64,000 nucleotides of DNA, from positions 12,834,707-12,898,706 of the forward strand of contig OX459098.1 in assembly GCA_949775045.1 (NCBI GenBank), in the 5' to 3' direction. The first letter of the stretch is position 1, and each line of letters starts with the position of its first letter. A program made the translations under genes and the position numbers. The DNA comes from Metridium senile. Taxonomy: Eukaryota > Cnidaria > Anthozoa > Actiniaria > Metridiidae. The notes under the pieces were generated by a model. That model was not told where the DNA came from. It searched no databases and saw only the letters and a list, made by a program, of their open reading frames with translations. Shown one piece after another: positions 1 to 12,800 of this stretch.

Positions 1-148
1 GAGTTAATTTTATAGTCATTGTAGCCATGGTAGCAAAAAAAGCATAGATTGAACTAAGTAAAACTATCAAATAAATGTACCGTTATCATTATTGTGGCTC
101 AGTGTCTTTTAGAATAATTCTAATATCAAATAGTTCAATAAGAAAATA

Positions 149-318
149 CAGTGGAACACCGCCTTACTGCCACCCCGTTGATTGCGGCCAGTTTTTTTAA
201 GTCCCGACGAAAAGCATTCCCATACATTTTCTATAAAATTTTCCCGCTTAATACGGCCACCCCGTTAATACGGCCACTTTGGGCTGTCCCTTCGGTGGCC
301 AGATTAACGGGTTTCCAT
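149..318. mobile_element. Degenerate pogo/Tigger-like MITE
   Basis: Starts CAGTGGAACACC directly after a TA at 147-148 and ends with a diverged inverted copy (GGTTTCCATG). Internal phrases about 'ttaatacggccacc' resemble those of the two better-preserved copies at 7339 and 31639. The right-hand TA is lost. Confidence 0.5.
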
Positions 319-1099
319 GCACTCTACTCCAGTTTCAAGTTGTATTAATAATACTAGCTACTGCACAATTTGACAAAAGGCACATTTGCACAACTTACTT
401 TTAAGCCTGGATTGTTGTTAAAATATCTAAATCCCAAACAAAGCATGAAAACACATTTGAATTTACACTGAATTGAAGTTAGCCCTGTCTAAATGCGCCT
501 TTTATCAAACGGTACGGCGGTTGCTAGATATCTCCCTGCTGCATGATCGGTTACCATGGAGCGATACTTGTCTAGTCTTGACGTGTCTTTCTACGGTTTG
601 TTTTGTCACGCCATCTGGCTCAAGGTCATTTTGTAAACTTTTGAGACTTTTCAGCAATGAATAATATGTCTTCAAAATATTCGTTATCTGATATTGAACC
701 AAGGTTATGATTAAAGGTTGCAGGATGTATTTAAGTTTGGACAATTTGCTCCATGTTTAGTACTCCAATTTCCTTAGAAACACCGCAGTAGTGGCTTATT
801 GTTGTAATCATCTCTTATCAATGTTTAATAATTTGAAACAAAACATCTGAACTGCTTCAGAACCCATAAGAATGATAAGTTTGCAACGAATTGGTTTAAC
901 TATCGACTTCTCCGAGCCTTGGGCATTGTGAATATAATGACACATGATAGTTATACGTCTTATACATGCGGAAAACAATGAATTCCATGTTAGCTATGTT
1001 GAAGTTCTGTTTCAATTTTAATGATTTTGCTCCAAAACAGTTCTAATAAATGCAGACAGATGAAGTTTTAAATCTATTAAATAGCTTAGTTTTGAGATT

Positions 1100-1600
1100 C
1101 GATAAAACTAGCAAGTTGAAAGCCACTTTTAAAGTTTTTAAATTTCACTGAAGAAAGCTTATAATCAATAGACCATATTATGAATTCGACAAATATTTGC
1201 ATTTTTAGAACAGATATAAACTGACAGACATAAAGAAATAAAAAAATTGAAAATAGAATATAAATACTGATATAAATGAAATGAAATAATAAGTAAAAGA
1301 GTGAAGTCAAGTGATGAACGAAGGAGGGGTTTCTAATAAGCTGATAGATAACCTTCATTCTCCGGACCTCAGAATCTTATATGAAGCACAGGATTTATAC
1401 CTAAAATATTTGATCTGCTGTCAAATGTGGGCGAACATAAAATATATTATTGACCTTGATTTCGCGCAGGCGTAGTAATGAACTAGAGATTGATGTGCTA
1501 GGGCCAAGGAACTAAACGTGATTTGCAAGTTTAAAATAGTGTTGTTTTAAGACAGAAAAAATCCTTAAACATACAACATATTTCTCGTCATGGCCATTGA
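1100..1600. repeat. Dispersed repeat, copy 1 (second copy split across ~1730-2480)
   Basis: Phrases in this block recur at 1740-1850 (gtcaagtga.gagtgaaggggg, ctccggat..cagaa, aatatttgatc) and at 2290-2480 (gatttcgcgca.gcgtagtaa, taaacgtgatttgc, gttaagacagaaa, atatttctcgtca). In the second copy the two halves are separated by an insertion at about 1850-2285. Part of the 5' end also recurs at 3390-3460. Family unknown. Confidence 0.55.
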
Positions 1601-1837
1601 GATGTTTTAGTTTAAGTTTAAAATATTTAAAGTAGAGGTAGTGAGTGTGAGTGCCAGCAGAAGAATAACCTGATGCATGTGGATCTGCTGTGGAAAATAT
1701 TATATTATAATATTATTATAAAAATAAAAAAATAAAAAAAAATGATAGAAATGAGGTCAAGTGACGAGTGAAGGGGGTTTCTATTGACTGATACTGAGGT
1801 AACATTTGCTCTCCGGATCCCAGAAGGTGCAGAATTT

Positions 1838-2140
1838 TTACCCACAATATTTGATCACATCCACATACATACATACAGTTACTCTGGCGTGATATTCAAT
1901 CACGGGAGTCCAATGGATAACGTGCCAATTAAGCCATTGGTGGAAAATTGTCTTGTCCATCATAGTTTTTCTCCATTGAATTGTCTCGATTCCGGTGATC
2001 TTTTCGAGACGTTTCCACTTGTCCGGTTTTCCTCGTTTTTTTTTTGTCATAAATAGCGTTTGTTTTTGAAAAGGGTTATTTTCCATTCGGATGCAGTGGC
2101 CAAGCCACTTGAGGTGTTGTTTTTGTTGATACATTTTCAA
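1838..2140 (-). pseudogene. LINE remnant: C-terminal piece of a reverse-transcriptase polyprotein
   Basis: A 100-codon frame includes LKWLGHCIRMENNPFQKQTL and KKKRGKPDKWKRLEKI. The order 'L-x-W-x-GH-x-x-RM', then 'K/R-x-GxP-x-x-W', is the familiar C-terminal tail of many non-LTR retrotransposon ORF2 proteins. It sits inside the second copy of the 1100-1600 repeat, so it inserted there. No RT core is left. Confidence 0.6.
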
Positions 2141-2731
2141 TGTCTTGCATCCGGTTATGCGAAAAATATCTTCATCACCATAAATATACGCATAGTCCCA
2201 TGTTCCGTTTTTCTTGTCAGAATCGGATGTTCCTTTTGGCGGTGATTGTCTGCGCCTGAATCCACCTTTGACGAGCCGACGAAGAAATCGTTATGACCTA
2301 GATTTCGCGCATGCGTAGTAATTAATTATGAGGTGCCAGAGCCACCGGGATTAAACTAGCCTCCTATGCAGCCGCTCCTTTGTATCGTCACGCAATAGGA
2401 TTAAACGTGATTTGCGAATTTGTTTTTCAAATCGTGTTGTGTTAAGACAGAAATAATCATATTTCTCGTCATTAAAGTGTTTAGTTAGTGAGTGTTGATT
2501 ATATACAGCCCACGCAGCCATTCGCAGCTTTAGTAGTGTTGATATGCATATCTGTAATTTTCTCATTGACTGTTTTCAATGAACTGAGGTGTAGATAAAT
2601 CCACACCTATTACGTATATAATTAAACTGAACTGGATTAAACAATTCAATTTGAAGTCTAAAATGAGCAAGTTTAGGTGGCTTGTAGAGAGTAATATAAT
2701 TCTTGAGTTTACAACCATTCTCAGGAGAGCG

Positions 2732-3208
2732 AATAGACCACTTTCATAAATGGCCGCCACTAATTAATTATCATTATATTTAAAATTGATGTTTTTAGAA
2801 AAAGAAAACTATCATATGATAGGCATTTACAATAAGAATAACTTGTGAAAGGTAAAGAAAAAAATAAAAAGAAAAGTCAGAAAACACCAATACGAGGCAC
2901 CAAAGGCCTTAACAAAATATTATATACAAATCTCTACATTTTTCATTGAGCATAAGTTCATTGCAAATGGTATTTTAGCCAGAGCATCAAAACCTTTCAC
3001 GCATGCCTATATTCTATTGACTAACTCTGCCCCTGTCACGTATTTTGATTTTGAGTCGTTGCTTCGCGTCTCAAAAAAGAGTTAAAAAAGAATTAATAGT
3101 CAAGCCTCTCGTAACCAGGGTAGGTTCTTTCATATGACAGTGCTAAAATATCAAAATATCTGTTTACTTGAAAAAATCATTTTCAACTATTTATGAAAGT
3201 GGTCTATT
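2732..3208. mobile_element. Non-autonomous DNA element with terminal inverted repeats
   Basis: Left end AATAGACCACTTTCATAAAT (2732) is matched by the inverted ATTTATGAAAGTGGTCTATT ending at 3208. The flanks themselves form a looser outer inverted repeat (about 2690-2730 against 3290-3330, 'cattctcaggagag' / 'ctctcctgggaatg'), so one foldback may have inserted in another. No coding capacity and no clear target duplication. Confidence 0.55.
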
Positions 3209-3473
3209 GAACAATAGAAACGGCCGCCATGCTGGTGGTCTTGACAAAAGAAAACCATCACCGTAACTGGTGGTAAATTTTTTCAATTCACTCTCCTGGG
3301 AATGGTTGCAAACCAAGAATAAGGTTTTTCTTAATTTCAATAGATTGAAGAAAACTTTACAGCAATTGCAAAAAAACTATAAAAATACAAATTTGACAAA
3401 TACGGGCATTTTAGGGCAAGGCATAAACTGGCAGACATAAAAGAAATGAATAGGTTAAAAAAAAAGAATAATA

Positions 3474-4331
3474 AGCAATTATTGGATGAGGTTGAGTATG
3501 ATATCGTAAATTATCAAGACCGAGGTCTGTGTTATCTGCCGAAGCCTCCTGGCTGAGGCAGATAATACTGACACGAGGTCTTGATAATTTACGATATCAT
3601 GCGAAAACCGAATTCAATAATTGTTTTATTATACATTTTTTAAAGTAAAAGTACAATTATAATCAGGTAAAAGAGAGAATAACAAGCAAATCTCGCTGCC
3701 ATTTTCACATCAACTCCCTGAGAACGGAGAGAGCCTGGGAACTTGACAGTGATAACTACAGACAATGCAATTATCACTGTCAAGTTCACATGCTATTCAG
3801 ATTTAGCCGTGTGCTCTCAGCCAATCAGATTCAATGTAGTTAGTAAAATGTATAATAATAAAATATAATAAATGTACTTAATAACAATTAAATAATTTAA
3901 TTTTAAGTCATTAAAATATAAATTTAAATGTCCTTTATTCTTGTTTATTATACATTTTACTAACTACATTGAATCTGATTGGCTGAGAGCACACGGCTAA
4001 ATCTGAATAGCATGTGAACTTGACAGTGATAATTGCATTGTCTGTAGTTATCACTGTCAAGTTCCCAGGCTCTCTCCGTTCTCAGGGAGTTGATGTGAAA
4101 ATGGCAGCGAGATTTGCTTGTTATTCTCTCTTTTACCTGATTATAATTGTACTTTTACTTTAAAAAATGTATAATAAAACAATTATTGAATTCGGTTTTC
4201 GCATGATATCGTAAATTATCAAGACCTCGTGTCAGTATTATCTGCCTCAGCCAGGAGGCTTCGGCAGATAACACAGACCTCGGTCTTGATAATTTACGAT
4301 ATCATACTCAACCTCATCCAATAATTGCTTA
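3474..4331. mobile_element. ~860-bp foldback element with ~385-bp near-perfect arms
   Basis: Left arm about 3474-3862 and right arm about 3943-4331 are reverse complements with no difference I could find by eye; an AT-rich loop of about 80 bp separates them. Each arm also contains its own smaller hairpins: one at 3498-3600 (arms of 24 bp beginning atgatatcgtaaattatcaa) and one at about 3739-3787 (gaacttgacagtgataa). The ends read taagcaattattggatgagg. No open reading frame and no clear target duplication. Confidence 0.8.
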
Positions 4332-5027
4332 ATATGGGCTTTGCCATTTATTTATACGTCATTTCGCGATCGGTCATCAAAAAAGAAGGCGGAGTCACAA
4401 AACTAACCGACTGTAGTCAAATTTGCGCACCTGAATATGCTCAGCATCATATTTTCATCGAGTTTTTTATTTCAGATGAATTCCAAATAATATCCTATTC
4501 TCTTACAGCCTTGTGACAACTATTGGTATAATCAGTTTCGTATAAATTCAAATTAATCCTATTTTCTGACAACAATTATGAAATGTGGTGTACACCGTAG
4601 TTAGTAAATTAATTTAATTTCCGCAATTACTGAGTTAGTAAAAACAATAACTATATTTGTATTTTTCCATATAATGGTTGCTAAAACAAACTGCATACGG
4701 ATCTAACAACGCATGAAGACTATTGTTCATGAAACAAAGGCAGCATTCCAGTTGTCCTTCAATTAAAGCATTATCTCATGGACGAAAACAATGTCATATC
4801 CCATGAAATTAATCATAATTAAGGCATAAAGTGTTGTGGCATAAAGTGTTGTGGCATAAAGAGAAAATCCAAGCGGCCGACTCCATTCATGCGCCATGCG
4901 AACGGCATACGAACAAACGGTAGTTTTGAGTCTCTAGGCTTCAAAACGAATCTTAAACGGTCAGATAGTTTTGAGTTTCGTAGCTCCGCCGAACAAATCT
5001 GAGTCAATTCAATGCAAGATTACAGCA

Positions 5028-5444
5028 ATGACGAGCATTTTCAACATGTGTGGTGTTTTGCTTTTTGAGGTAAAGTTCATTTGTTTACAAACCTTATTAT
5101 GAATGTTTATGGTCGCTATATTTGCCAAGTTTATTGTCATGTATGTATTTACAAGCTGGTTAAACCATGCGGCCGGCTTGTAAATGCAAAATCCTTCTCT
5201 TAAAACATCTTTCGTTGTATCTACTAAACTACTACAAGACAAAACAAAAGTTTTCAAACTAAAATGTACATATAAGAATTTTAAATTGATTGAAAGCGAA
5301 TGAGCGAACTGTTGCCATCCAGTTTAGTTTAACATTTGAAGTTTGATATATAACTTACTGAGAATCAGACACAAGGAAACAATGCTAACTTCTTATTTAA
5401 AATTAACTTTTAGATCCTCTTAGTGTGTGCTGTTACTAGTCAAG
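5028..5444 (+). CDS. Exons 1-2: start codon and signal peptide of the polycystin gene
   Basis: Exon 2 (5414-5444) encodes ILLVCAVTSQ and ends in phase 1, exactly what exon 3 at 7611 needs, so the junction reads ...SQ-GYQIQHLGC. This looks like the second half of a signal peptide with cleavage near TSQ. Exon 1 is proposed at 5028-5069: ATG at 5028, MTSIFNMCGVLLFE, donor GAG|GTAAAG at 5070, phase 0. Together they give a 24-residue leader with a hydrophobic core interrupted by one Glu, which is unusual but tolerable. Exon 2 is well supported by phase and composition; exon 1 is the best candidate I found upstream but is less certain. No clear TATA box was seen upstream. Confidence 0.55.
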
Positions 5445-8400
5445 GTAAGTTCAAAGTATTTGTGTTAATAATATATTTTAATCGAGTAGATTGATCAACT
5501 AGAATCATTAATATACGGACAAACGGAAATATTGTTTACAATTATAATCGTTGTCCCGAAGTACATTATTATTTATGGCAATTGTCCCATTGCGCATTAC
5601 AGTCGGAATACTCGAACCGTGAACATTTATTCATGTTATTCATATTTTCTCATCCTGCTACTGCTTCAAAAACTCTTACAAATGAAGCAGTGAGTTCAAA
5701 TACAATAAGTGTTCATAATACATCATAATTCAATGATATTCGCTCATGGGATGTGGATTAAAAAAAGCTACAAAAAAACTCAAAGTTTTCACGGTTCGAG
5801 TGTCCGCACTGTAAAGAATATAAATAATTAATTAGCACTTTTTATTGAGTGGACACTTAAAAACTATATAAATAACAAGAACTTAACGATTAAAAATTGT
5901 GGATAGCGTGGATTTTTCTTAATAAAAAAATGTAAGAACAACTATAGAGCCGGTTAAACTAGTGCGAGCTGTAAGTCCGGCATCGAGATGTCTTTTTATG
6001 AAACAATTAAAGTAAAAATGTACGACAAATAGTGGCAAAACTTCAATAATTACGCATGTTAAAACAAAAACTTTAATAACATAGTGTTTAAGGCAATTGT
6101 TAATAATAAATGAGCGAAAAGTAATAATATAGTAAATAATGAATGGCTTTACCGTTTTTTGATGACTTCAATCCAGCAAAATCGAACTGTACTAACAAAG
6201 TTGATAATTGTTAAATTTGTGTTTAGCAATTTTGTTTCGTCAACATTTCGATCTTTTTTTTGTTGTTGAGTACTTTTTTGTTGTTGAGTACTGGCAAATA
6301 TTTTTGTATTATTTTTTTTATATTTCGATTAATCGATACATGAACTTGAAGAGAGACGTAAACGAGAAATTTCACTGAAGAAAAGCAAAAGAATCCGTGA
6401 AAGACCAAGAAAAAGTGTTTTGTAGATAAAACTTCGTGGAAAAATAAAGACTACAAGAATGTCAAAATAGTCCAATTGAAAAAGAATGTTGTCTTCAAAT
6501 CGTTTTCTTAACACATCTTATTAAAGGATTTTCAAGCTTGGCAGTTATAAGTCATATTTAATCCATCATAATTCAAGTACATAATTACATTTATATTAGC
6601 CAAAATATGATCAATGTCATTGAAAAGAAGGAAACCGTAAGACAATAAACACCGATTAATTAAGTATCTTGCGGAATTTTTTTTTGTTTATGGTTTGAAA
6701 CATTGCTATTATGACTATCTGAATATTTCGCTGCCTGTGATCGCTTTGCTTGTCTTGTTTAGTAATCAAGCGTCTGGAAAGTTAGCAAAAAATCCAACAC
6801 ACAAATAAATATATAATTATTTTGACTCACTCATTTGCTGTGTTCACTCGTCTGTTTTATGATACTTCACACATCGCACAAAAAGAGATTTAGATTAAAA
6901 AAAATTAGCTTGGAGCTCCATTAGAGTACAAACACTAAAAGTGTGCAACATAAATACCACTAAATACTGCTAAATTATGCAACTTCTTTTGTTCTCTATT
7001 GTTTAATCAACACTATTTAGTGGTAAATAGTACAAAGTATTGCACACTTTTAGTGATTGTACTCTATTAGCTAATACCTAATTTATATACAGCTATGTAA
7101 AAAAACGTTGAATACTGAAAAGTGCATTCCAAGACCAAAGGGCATTGTGGGTCTCATTAAATTGAAATATAAACAATTTGTAAATCGATTTACTCCCCAT
7201 AACTAGCTCGTATATTGTTTTGAATGGAATGCACTAAGAATAAAGTAACTAATAATTATTTATTTTACTTTAAACATATTACATGGTCCAAAATGCTTTT
7301 CGGTCTTGCAATGCACTATTCAGTATGTTTTTGAAATACAGTGGTACTTCTATTAAGTGGTCACCCTCAATAAAAAGTCCCAAACCTATTCCTATATTTA
7401 TTACTATACATCTATTCAGCGGCCAACCTCTATTAAGCGGCCACTTTGTAAAGTCCCGAGGGTGACCGCTTAATAGAAGTACCGCTGTAGCTGTATATAT
7501 GGTATATGTTACCAGTGTTCTCTCGGCCCATCCCACGATGGTTTTATGCCTTTGTGAGAAGAGTTGACGTGATGTGAAATAAAATCATTCTTGTTTACTT
7601 ATAATTCAAGGATATCAAATACAGCACCTTGGATGCTTGGCAACACGAATCCGCGACCCAGCGATTCCAGAACTTTTAAACACCTATCCAGTAGGTCAAA
7701 ATAACATAGTTCAGAAATGTGCAAGGGTTACAAGTCTCAAAGGCTATCGGGTATTTGGATTGCGGACACACTCTGGTGCTATTGGGTGTTTCTCAGGAGA
7801 GAATGCTTATATAGAATATAAACAACTTGGTTTTTCTAACAACTGCTTAAATGGGGTTGGAAGCGGTTTATCGAATGATGTGTATTCTATAATGGGTAAG
7901 TATGATCAGTCAGTTGATTATGTAATCATCAATCCGACCACCATTCATTCATTCATCCAACCATCCATCCGCCCACGCGTCCGTCCGTCCGTCCGTTCAT
8001 TCGTTTGTTTGCAGTCTGTTGGCTCGTTCACTCACTCATTCATTCATCCATTCATTCATTCATTCATTCATCCATTCATTCATTCATTCATTCATTCATT
8101 CATCCATTCATTCATTCATTCATTCATTCATTCATCCATTCATTCATTCATTCATCCATTCATTCATTCATTCATTCATTCATTCATCCATTCATCCATT
8201 CATTCATTCATTCATTCATTCATTCATCCATTCATTCATTCATTCATTCATCCATTCATTCATTCATCCATTCATTCATTCATTCATCCATTCATTCATT
8301 CATTCATTCATCCATTCATTCATCCATTCATCCATTCATTCATTCATTCATTCATTCATTCATCCATCTATTCATTCATTTATCCATTTATCCATCAATC

Positions 8401-9799
8401 CATCTATTCGTTCATCGATCCATTCCTTCATTCTTTCAGCCATTCATTCATTCATCCAATCATCCAATTATCCTTTCATTCATTTACCATCAATCCATCC
8501 ATTTGTTCATGCATTCATGCATTCTCTTTTATATATTTCAGTTTTCAATCTCACCGTCAAAGTTACCGATAAAAACGAGTTGTTTGATATAAGACTGCTA
8601 AAAAACTCAAACCCAAGCTATATAACAAGTTCGAATATTACACGACAAAAAGTAAGTGAGCTTTTAAAATTAATTGTAGGATGCGAGAAAAAACATCAAG
8701 ACCTTTTCGCAGTTTTCATTGATCACCCTCGATAACGTGTTATATATTCTTTAGAATTTGACTACAGCTCGCGGTAATTTAAGGAATGTACTTATTGTCC
8801 AACAATTGAAACACTCAAAAATTCCATTACACGCTAACGAGGCTGAGGTTTATCGACGAGAACCTTGAAATGATGTATTAAGCATGGTTCACACTAGCAA
8901 CATAAGAACAAGCAACATACCCACACTCAGTTTGGATTTGCTTATTAGCCACACTTGTCTTAACTCACACCTAATCAAGAAATGCTGAAAGTAAGCTTGG
9001 ATGGCAAGAACATCGCACAGCCATACCTTTTAGGGATTGTAATCAAGAAGGCTAGCTTTAACAATTATCTTATCTGTATGTACCTTTTAGCGGTAGTTTT
9101 CAAAACCTCCGCCAATCACCAATACCACTTGGACAAAAGGAGTACCCCCTACTTATAGCCTGGTTCACTGAATAGAGACATAAGCATATACAACATAAGC
9201 AGACACGGATGGGATTTCCTTATTAGCCGCACTTATCTTTTCTCACACACATTGCTTCACAGAGTCTGCGTATGCTGCTTATGTTTATGCTTATGTGAGC
9301 CAGACGTTATTAGTAATTCAAACCAACACTGTAATCATTTCTAGATTCACAACGCTGTTCAAAGTTTAGATGGAGTGTGGGAAATTGAATGGATTCAGTT
9401 CAGGTTAGTAAACTCGTCCTAGTGTAAAATAGTTCCATTCACAGTTCCCTGCGCCATCTTGAAATCCTTGGAAGGTAGCCGGGTATTTGCATTAAAGCGA
9501 GACGAACGTTGAGCTTGCAATGATATAGAGGCACTTATAATTGCTCGGTAAGGTGCTGAAATGACTCGATCTATCATTGCAAGCTCAAGGTTTGTCTTTC
9601 TTCCATGCAAAGGCCCGGCTACCTTTTAAGATGGCGTGAGGAAACTGTGGAGGGGACTATTGGCATGCGCCGCCGCAGAAGTATAAAAACCAGGCGCTAA
9701 TCAAGACACAAGAGTAAAACATTTAAACCCTAAAGGTCCTCGATTCTCAGTGACTTCACATCTTTGTTTCGACTTCTCTCCTTTCCGTGTAGCTTTAAG

Positions 9800-9831
<32 letters not shown>

Positions 9832-12800
9832 TGGAGAGGGGGGAGTAAACTGAGCGCACCGTCGGCTCTCTGGAAGATTAGCTCTGAATTCGGCTAAAGC
9901 CGGGACTTCCAACGTAAAATACTGTTCTTTACTTTTTACTTTACTTTTAGAAGCTTTGCAAACGCAGAACATGTCTCTATTCATTTTATGTTATTATTAT
10001 TATTATTATTTTTTTCAAATCAACTTGAATTGTTTCAGACCTCTAGTCAATACGGGTATAATGACCTTGGTATCATTGAAGAATATCAACGGAACATATC
10101 AGTTGGATAACATCACCAGCGCCTTACAATCAATAACGACGTCAGCCTTGAGTACAGTAACTGTTGAAGGTTAATATCAGTATTTGTTTTCGTATATTTG
10201 TGTGTGAGTATTGTTTGTTGACAAGTGGCTCAAATATTTATGGTGTATTTTAAACTGAATTACAGAGGTGAAGCAATAAATCGTCATCATCGTTCCCATC
10301 ATCATTTCTTTATTACCGTTGTCATCATCATCACCATCATCGTCAGCAGCTTCATTATTGTTTCCATCACCAGTTATTATTTTCAATATTAAAATGTTCA
10401 TGCATACTTACATTATCATCATCATTATTAACTTGCTATCATAACTATTGTTCATTTAAATTTTATCATTTTACGGGCAAAGCCCAGGAAGACGCAAATG
10501 GAAACCAAGTCCCATACGTGGTGTCCCCAAGTCCCCAAGTCCACACTCACACACATACTACGTATACACTTAATATCAGTTGATTATACTACACTCAACA
10601 CATATGTTGATTTTTACGTAAAGAGAAAAAACGGAGAATCCGGAGAAAAACTCTCGTGGCATGAGAAAGAACAACATATCCAACATGCTCTATCTACTTG
10701 TCGCCCGAGCAGGGAATTGATCCAGGTTATAGTGTTGAAAGGCCAGCGCTCTCACCGCTAGGCCAACCATGCCACCAAATATAAGTGTTCATGTGTTCAT
10801 TCATTTATTATTTTTTTCCCACACAATAGTTGTTGACATGGAATGCCAATTCAATGGACTCTCACTGTATCTACGCACTGAATACACAAAACCAAGCAAC
10901 CTATACTGCTCTAAGTCATACCAGATCGGAGTTAACATGGCTCCTCTAACATGCAACCTTACTGGAAAGACGATCATGAACCAAACCAATGCATTTCTCA
11001 TTAACCCCAGCTATGAACTCAAAGGACAAGTAGTACAACTAAACACAACATACCCACAGAGAGTCGACCCAGGGCAGCTACCATATGGAACATATCTAAT
11101 AGGTTTTCAGTCGAGTGTTGAGAACGTCCAAAGCGCTGAGAGTTGGGCCTATGGTTATATTACGATCCTACCAGCTTCACCCAAGTTGATAGTAACATCT
11201 ACCCCCTCGTCTTTGTCATCTATCAATTCTTACGAACAAAGAACAGTGAATCTGTCAGCCAGCCTTAGCTTTCTCGATGGATGCCCTCCAGAGGCTGGGT
11301 TCGACTCAAGTTCTGTGACATATTTCTGGTACTGCAGAGACTCATCTGAAGTATCTATTGTAACGCTAAGCGACTTGAAATCGTTACCTCATGTTGACCA
11401 GAAACTGAATTCGAGCTCACATAAAGGCGGTTGTTTTGGAACTGGACCAGGGTTATTGAATACGACAAGCTCTATGTTATCACTGAACACATCACAGCTT
11501 TTAACCAATAGGTATTTGGAAATGGATGTTATCACAATTATAGGCTCTTCAAGGGTTTACCTCGGAGGGCTAAGATTACAGGTTGTTCCAAAGAACGTGA
11601 CGCAAAGAAATGGTAAGTACAGCCAATTTAAATGAGGTTGATGGGGCAAAAAGGGATTGGGGTGATTTTTGTTACTACATAACCTGATAAATCCCCGACT
11701 CATATATAGCCTCAATTTAAAGGAGGCAGTGGGCTGAAAGGGATAAGTAAAAAGGAAGGGAGGGGGTTGGGGGAGGGGAGGGGGGTTTAGGTAAGTAAGA
11801 AGGGAGATATATCCAATCCATCCATCCATCCATTCATTCATCCATCCATCCATTCATTCATTTATTCATTCATTCATTCATCCATCCATTCATTCATTCA
11901 TTCATTCATTCATTCATTCATCCATTCAATCATTCATTCATTCATTCATTCATCCATTCAATCATTCATTCATTCATCCATTCAATCATTCATTCATTCA
12001 TCCATTTATCCATCAATCCATCCATTCGTTCATCGATCCATTCCTTCATTCTTTCAGCCATTCATTCATCCAATCATCCAATTATCCTTTCATTAATTTA
12101 CCATCAATCCATCCATTTGTTCATTCATTCATGCATTCTCTTTTATATATTTCAGTTTTCAATCTCACCGTCAAAGTTACCGATAAAAACGAGTTGTTTG
12201 ATATAAGACTGCTAAAAAACTCAAACCCAAGCTATATAGCAAGATCGAATATTACACGACAAAATGTAAGTGAACTTAAATATTAATTGTAAATAAAGTA
12301 CCAAATGTCGAGACAGAAGAGGGAGTAGGATCACAGGCATACCAGATTAGACATCTGTGGTTATGGTCTTCCTGTGTTATGTAACGTAGGCCTTCGAAGA
12401 TCAATGGATAACTTACAAATATCGTACCATTTGAAATACTTTCTTTAGTCAGTAATAAAATATGTTTCGAACGATTCCGTTAAATAACACAGGAAGCCCA
12501 ACACTATAGATGTCTAGACTGGTATGGCTGTGGTAGGATGCGAGAAAACACTTGAATAGATTATTTCACGTTTTTTGTCGATCATCCTCAGCCTCGATAA
12601 CTTGTAATGTATTCTTTAGAATTTGACTACAGCTCGCGGTAATTTTACGGAATGTACACATTATGAAACCATTGAAAAACGTAAAAATTCCACGGGCAGA
12701 AGTCAAATTCTAAAGAATAATTTGACGCTATCAAGGCTGAGGTTGATCAACGAGAACCGTTCAATGATGTATTAAGCCTGGTTTACATGGGCAACATAAG

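Noticed and set aside
7935..8735. Long open frames encoding FIHS/SIHS repeats in three frames
   Set aside because: They come from the CATT/CATC satellite in intron 3; all frames are open for the same reason. Only 7611-7895 and 8542-8651 fit the spliced gene.
11557..11853. Pro-rich frame on the - strand across intron 7
   Set aside because: It covers the G-rich tract and the start of the CATT satellite; no splice or domain support.
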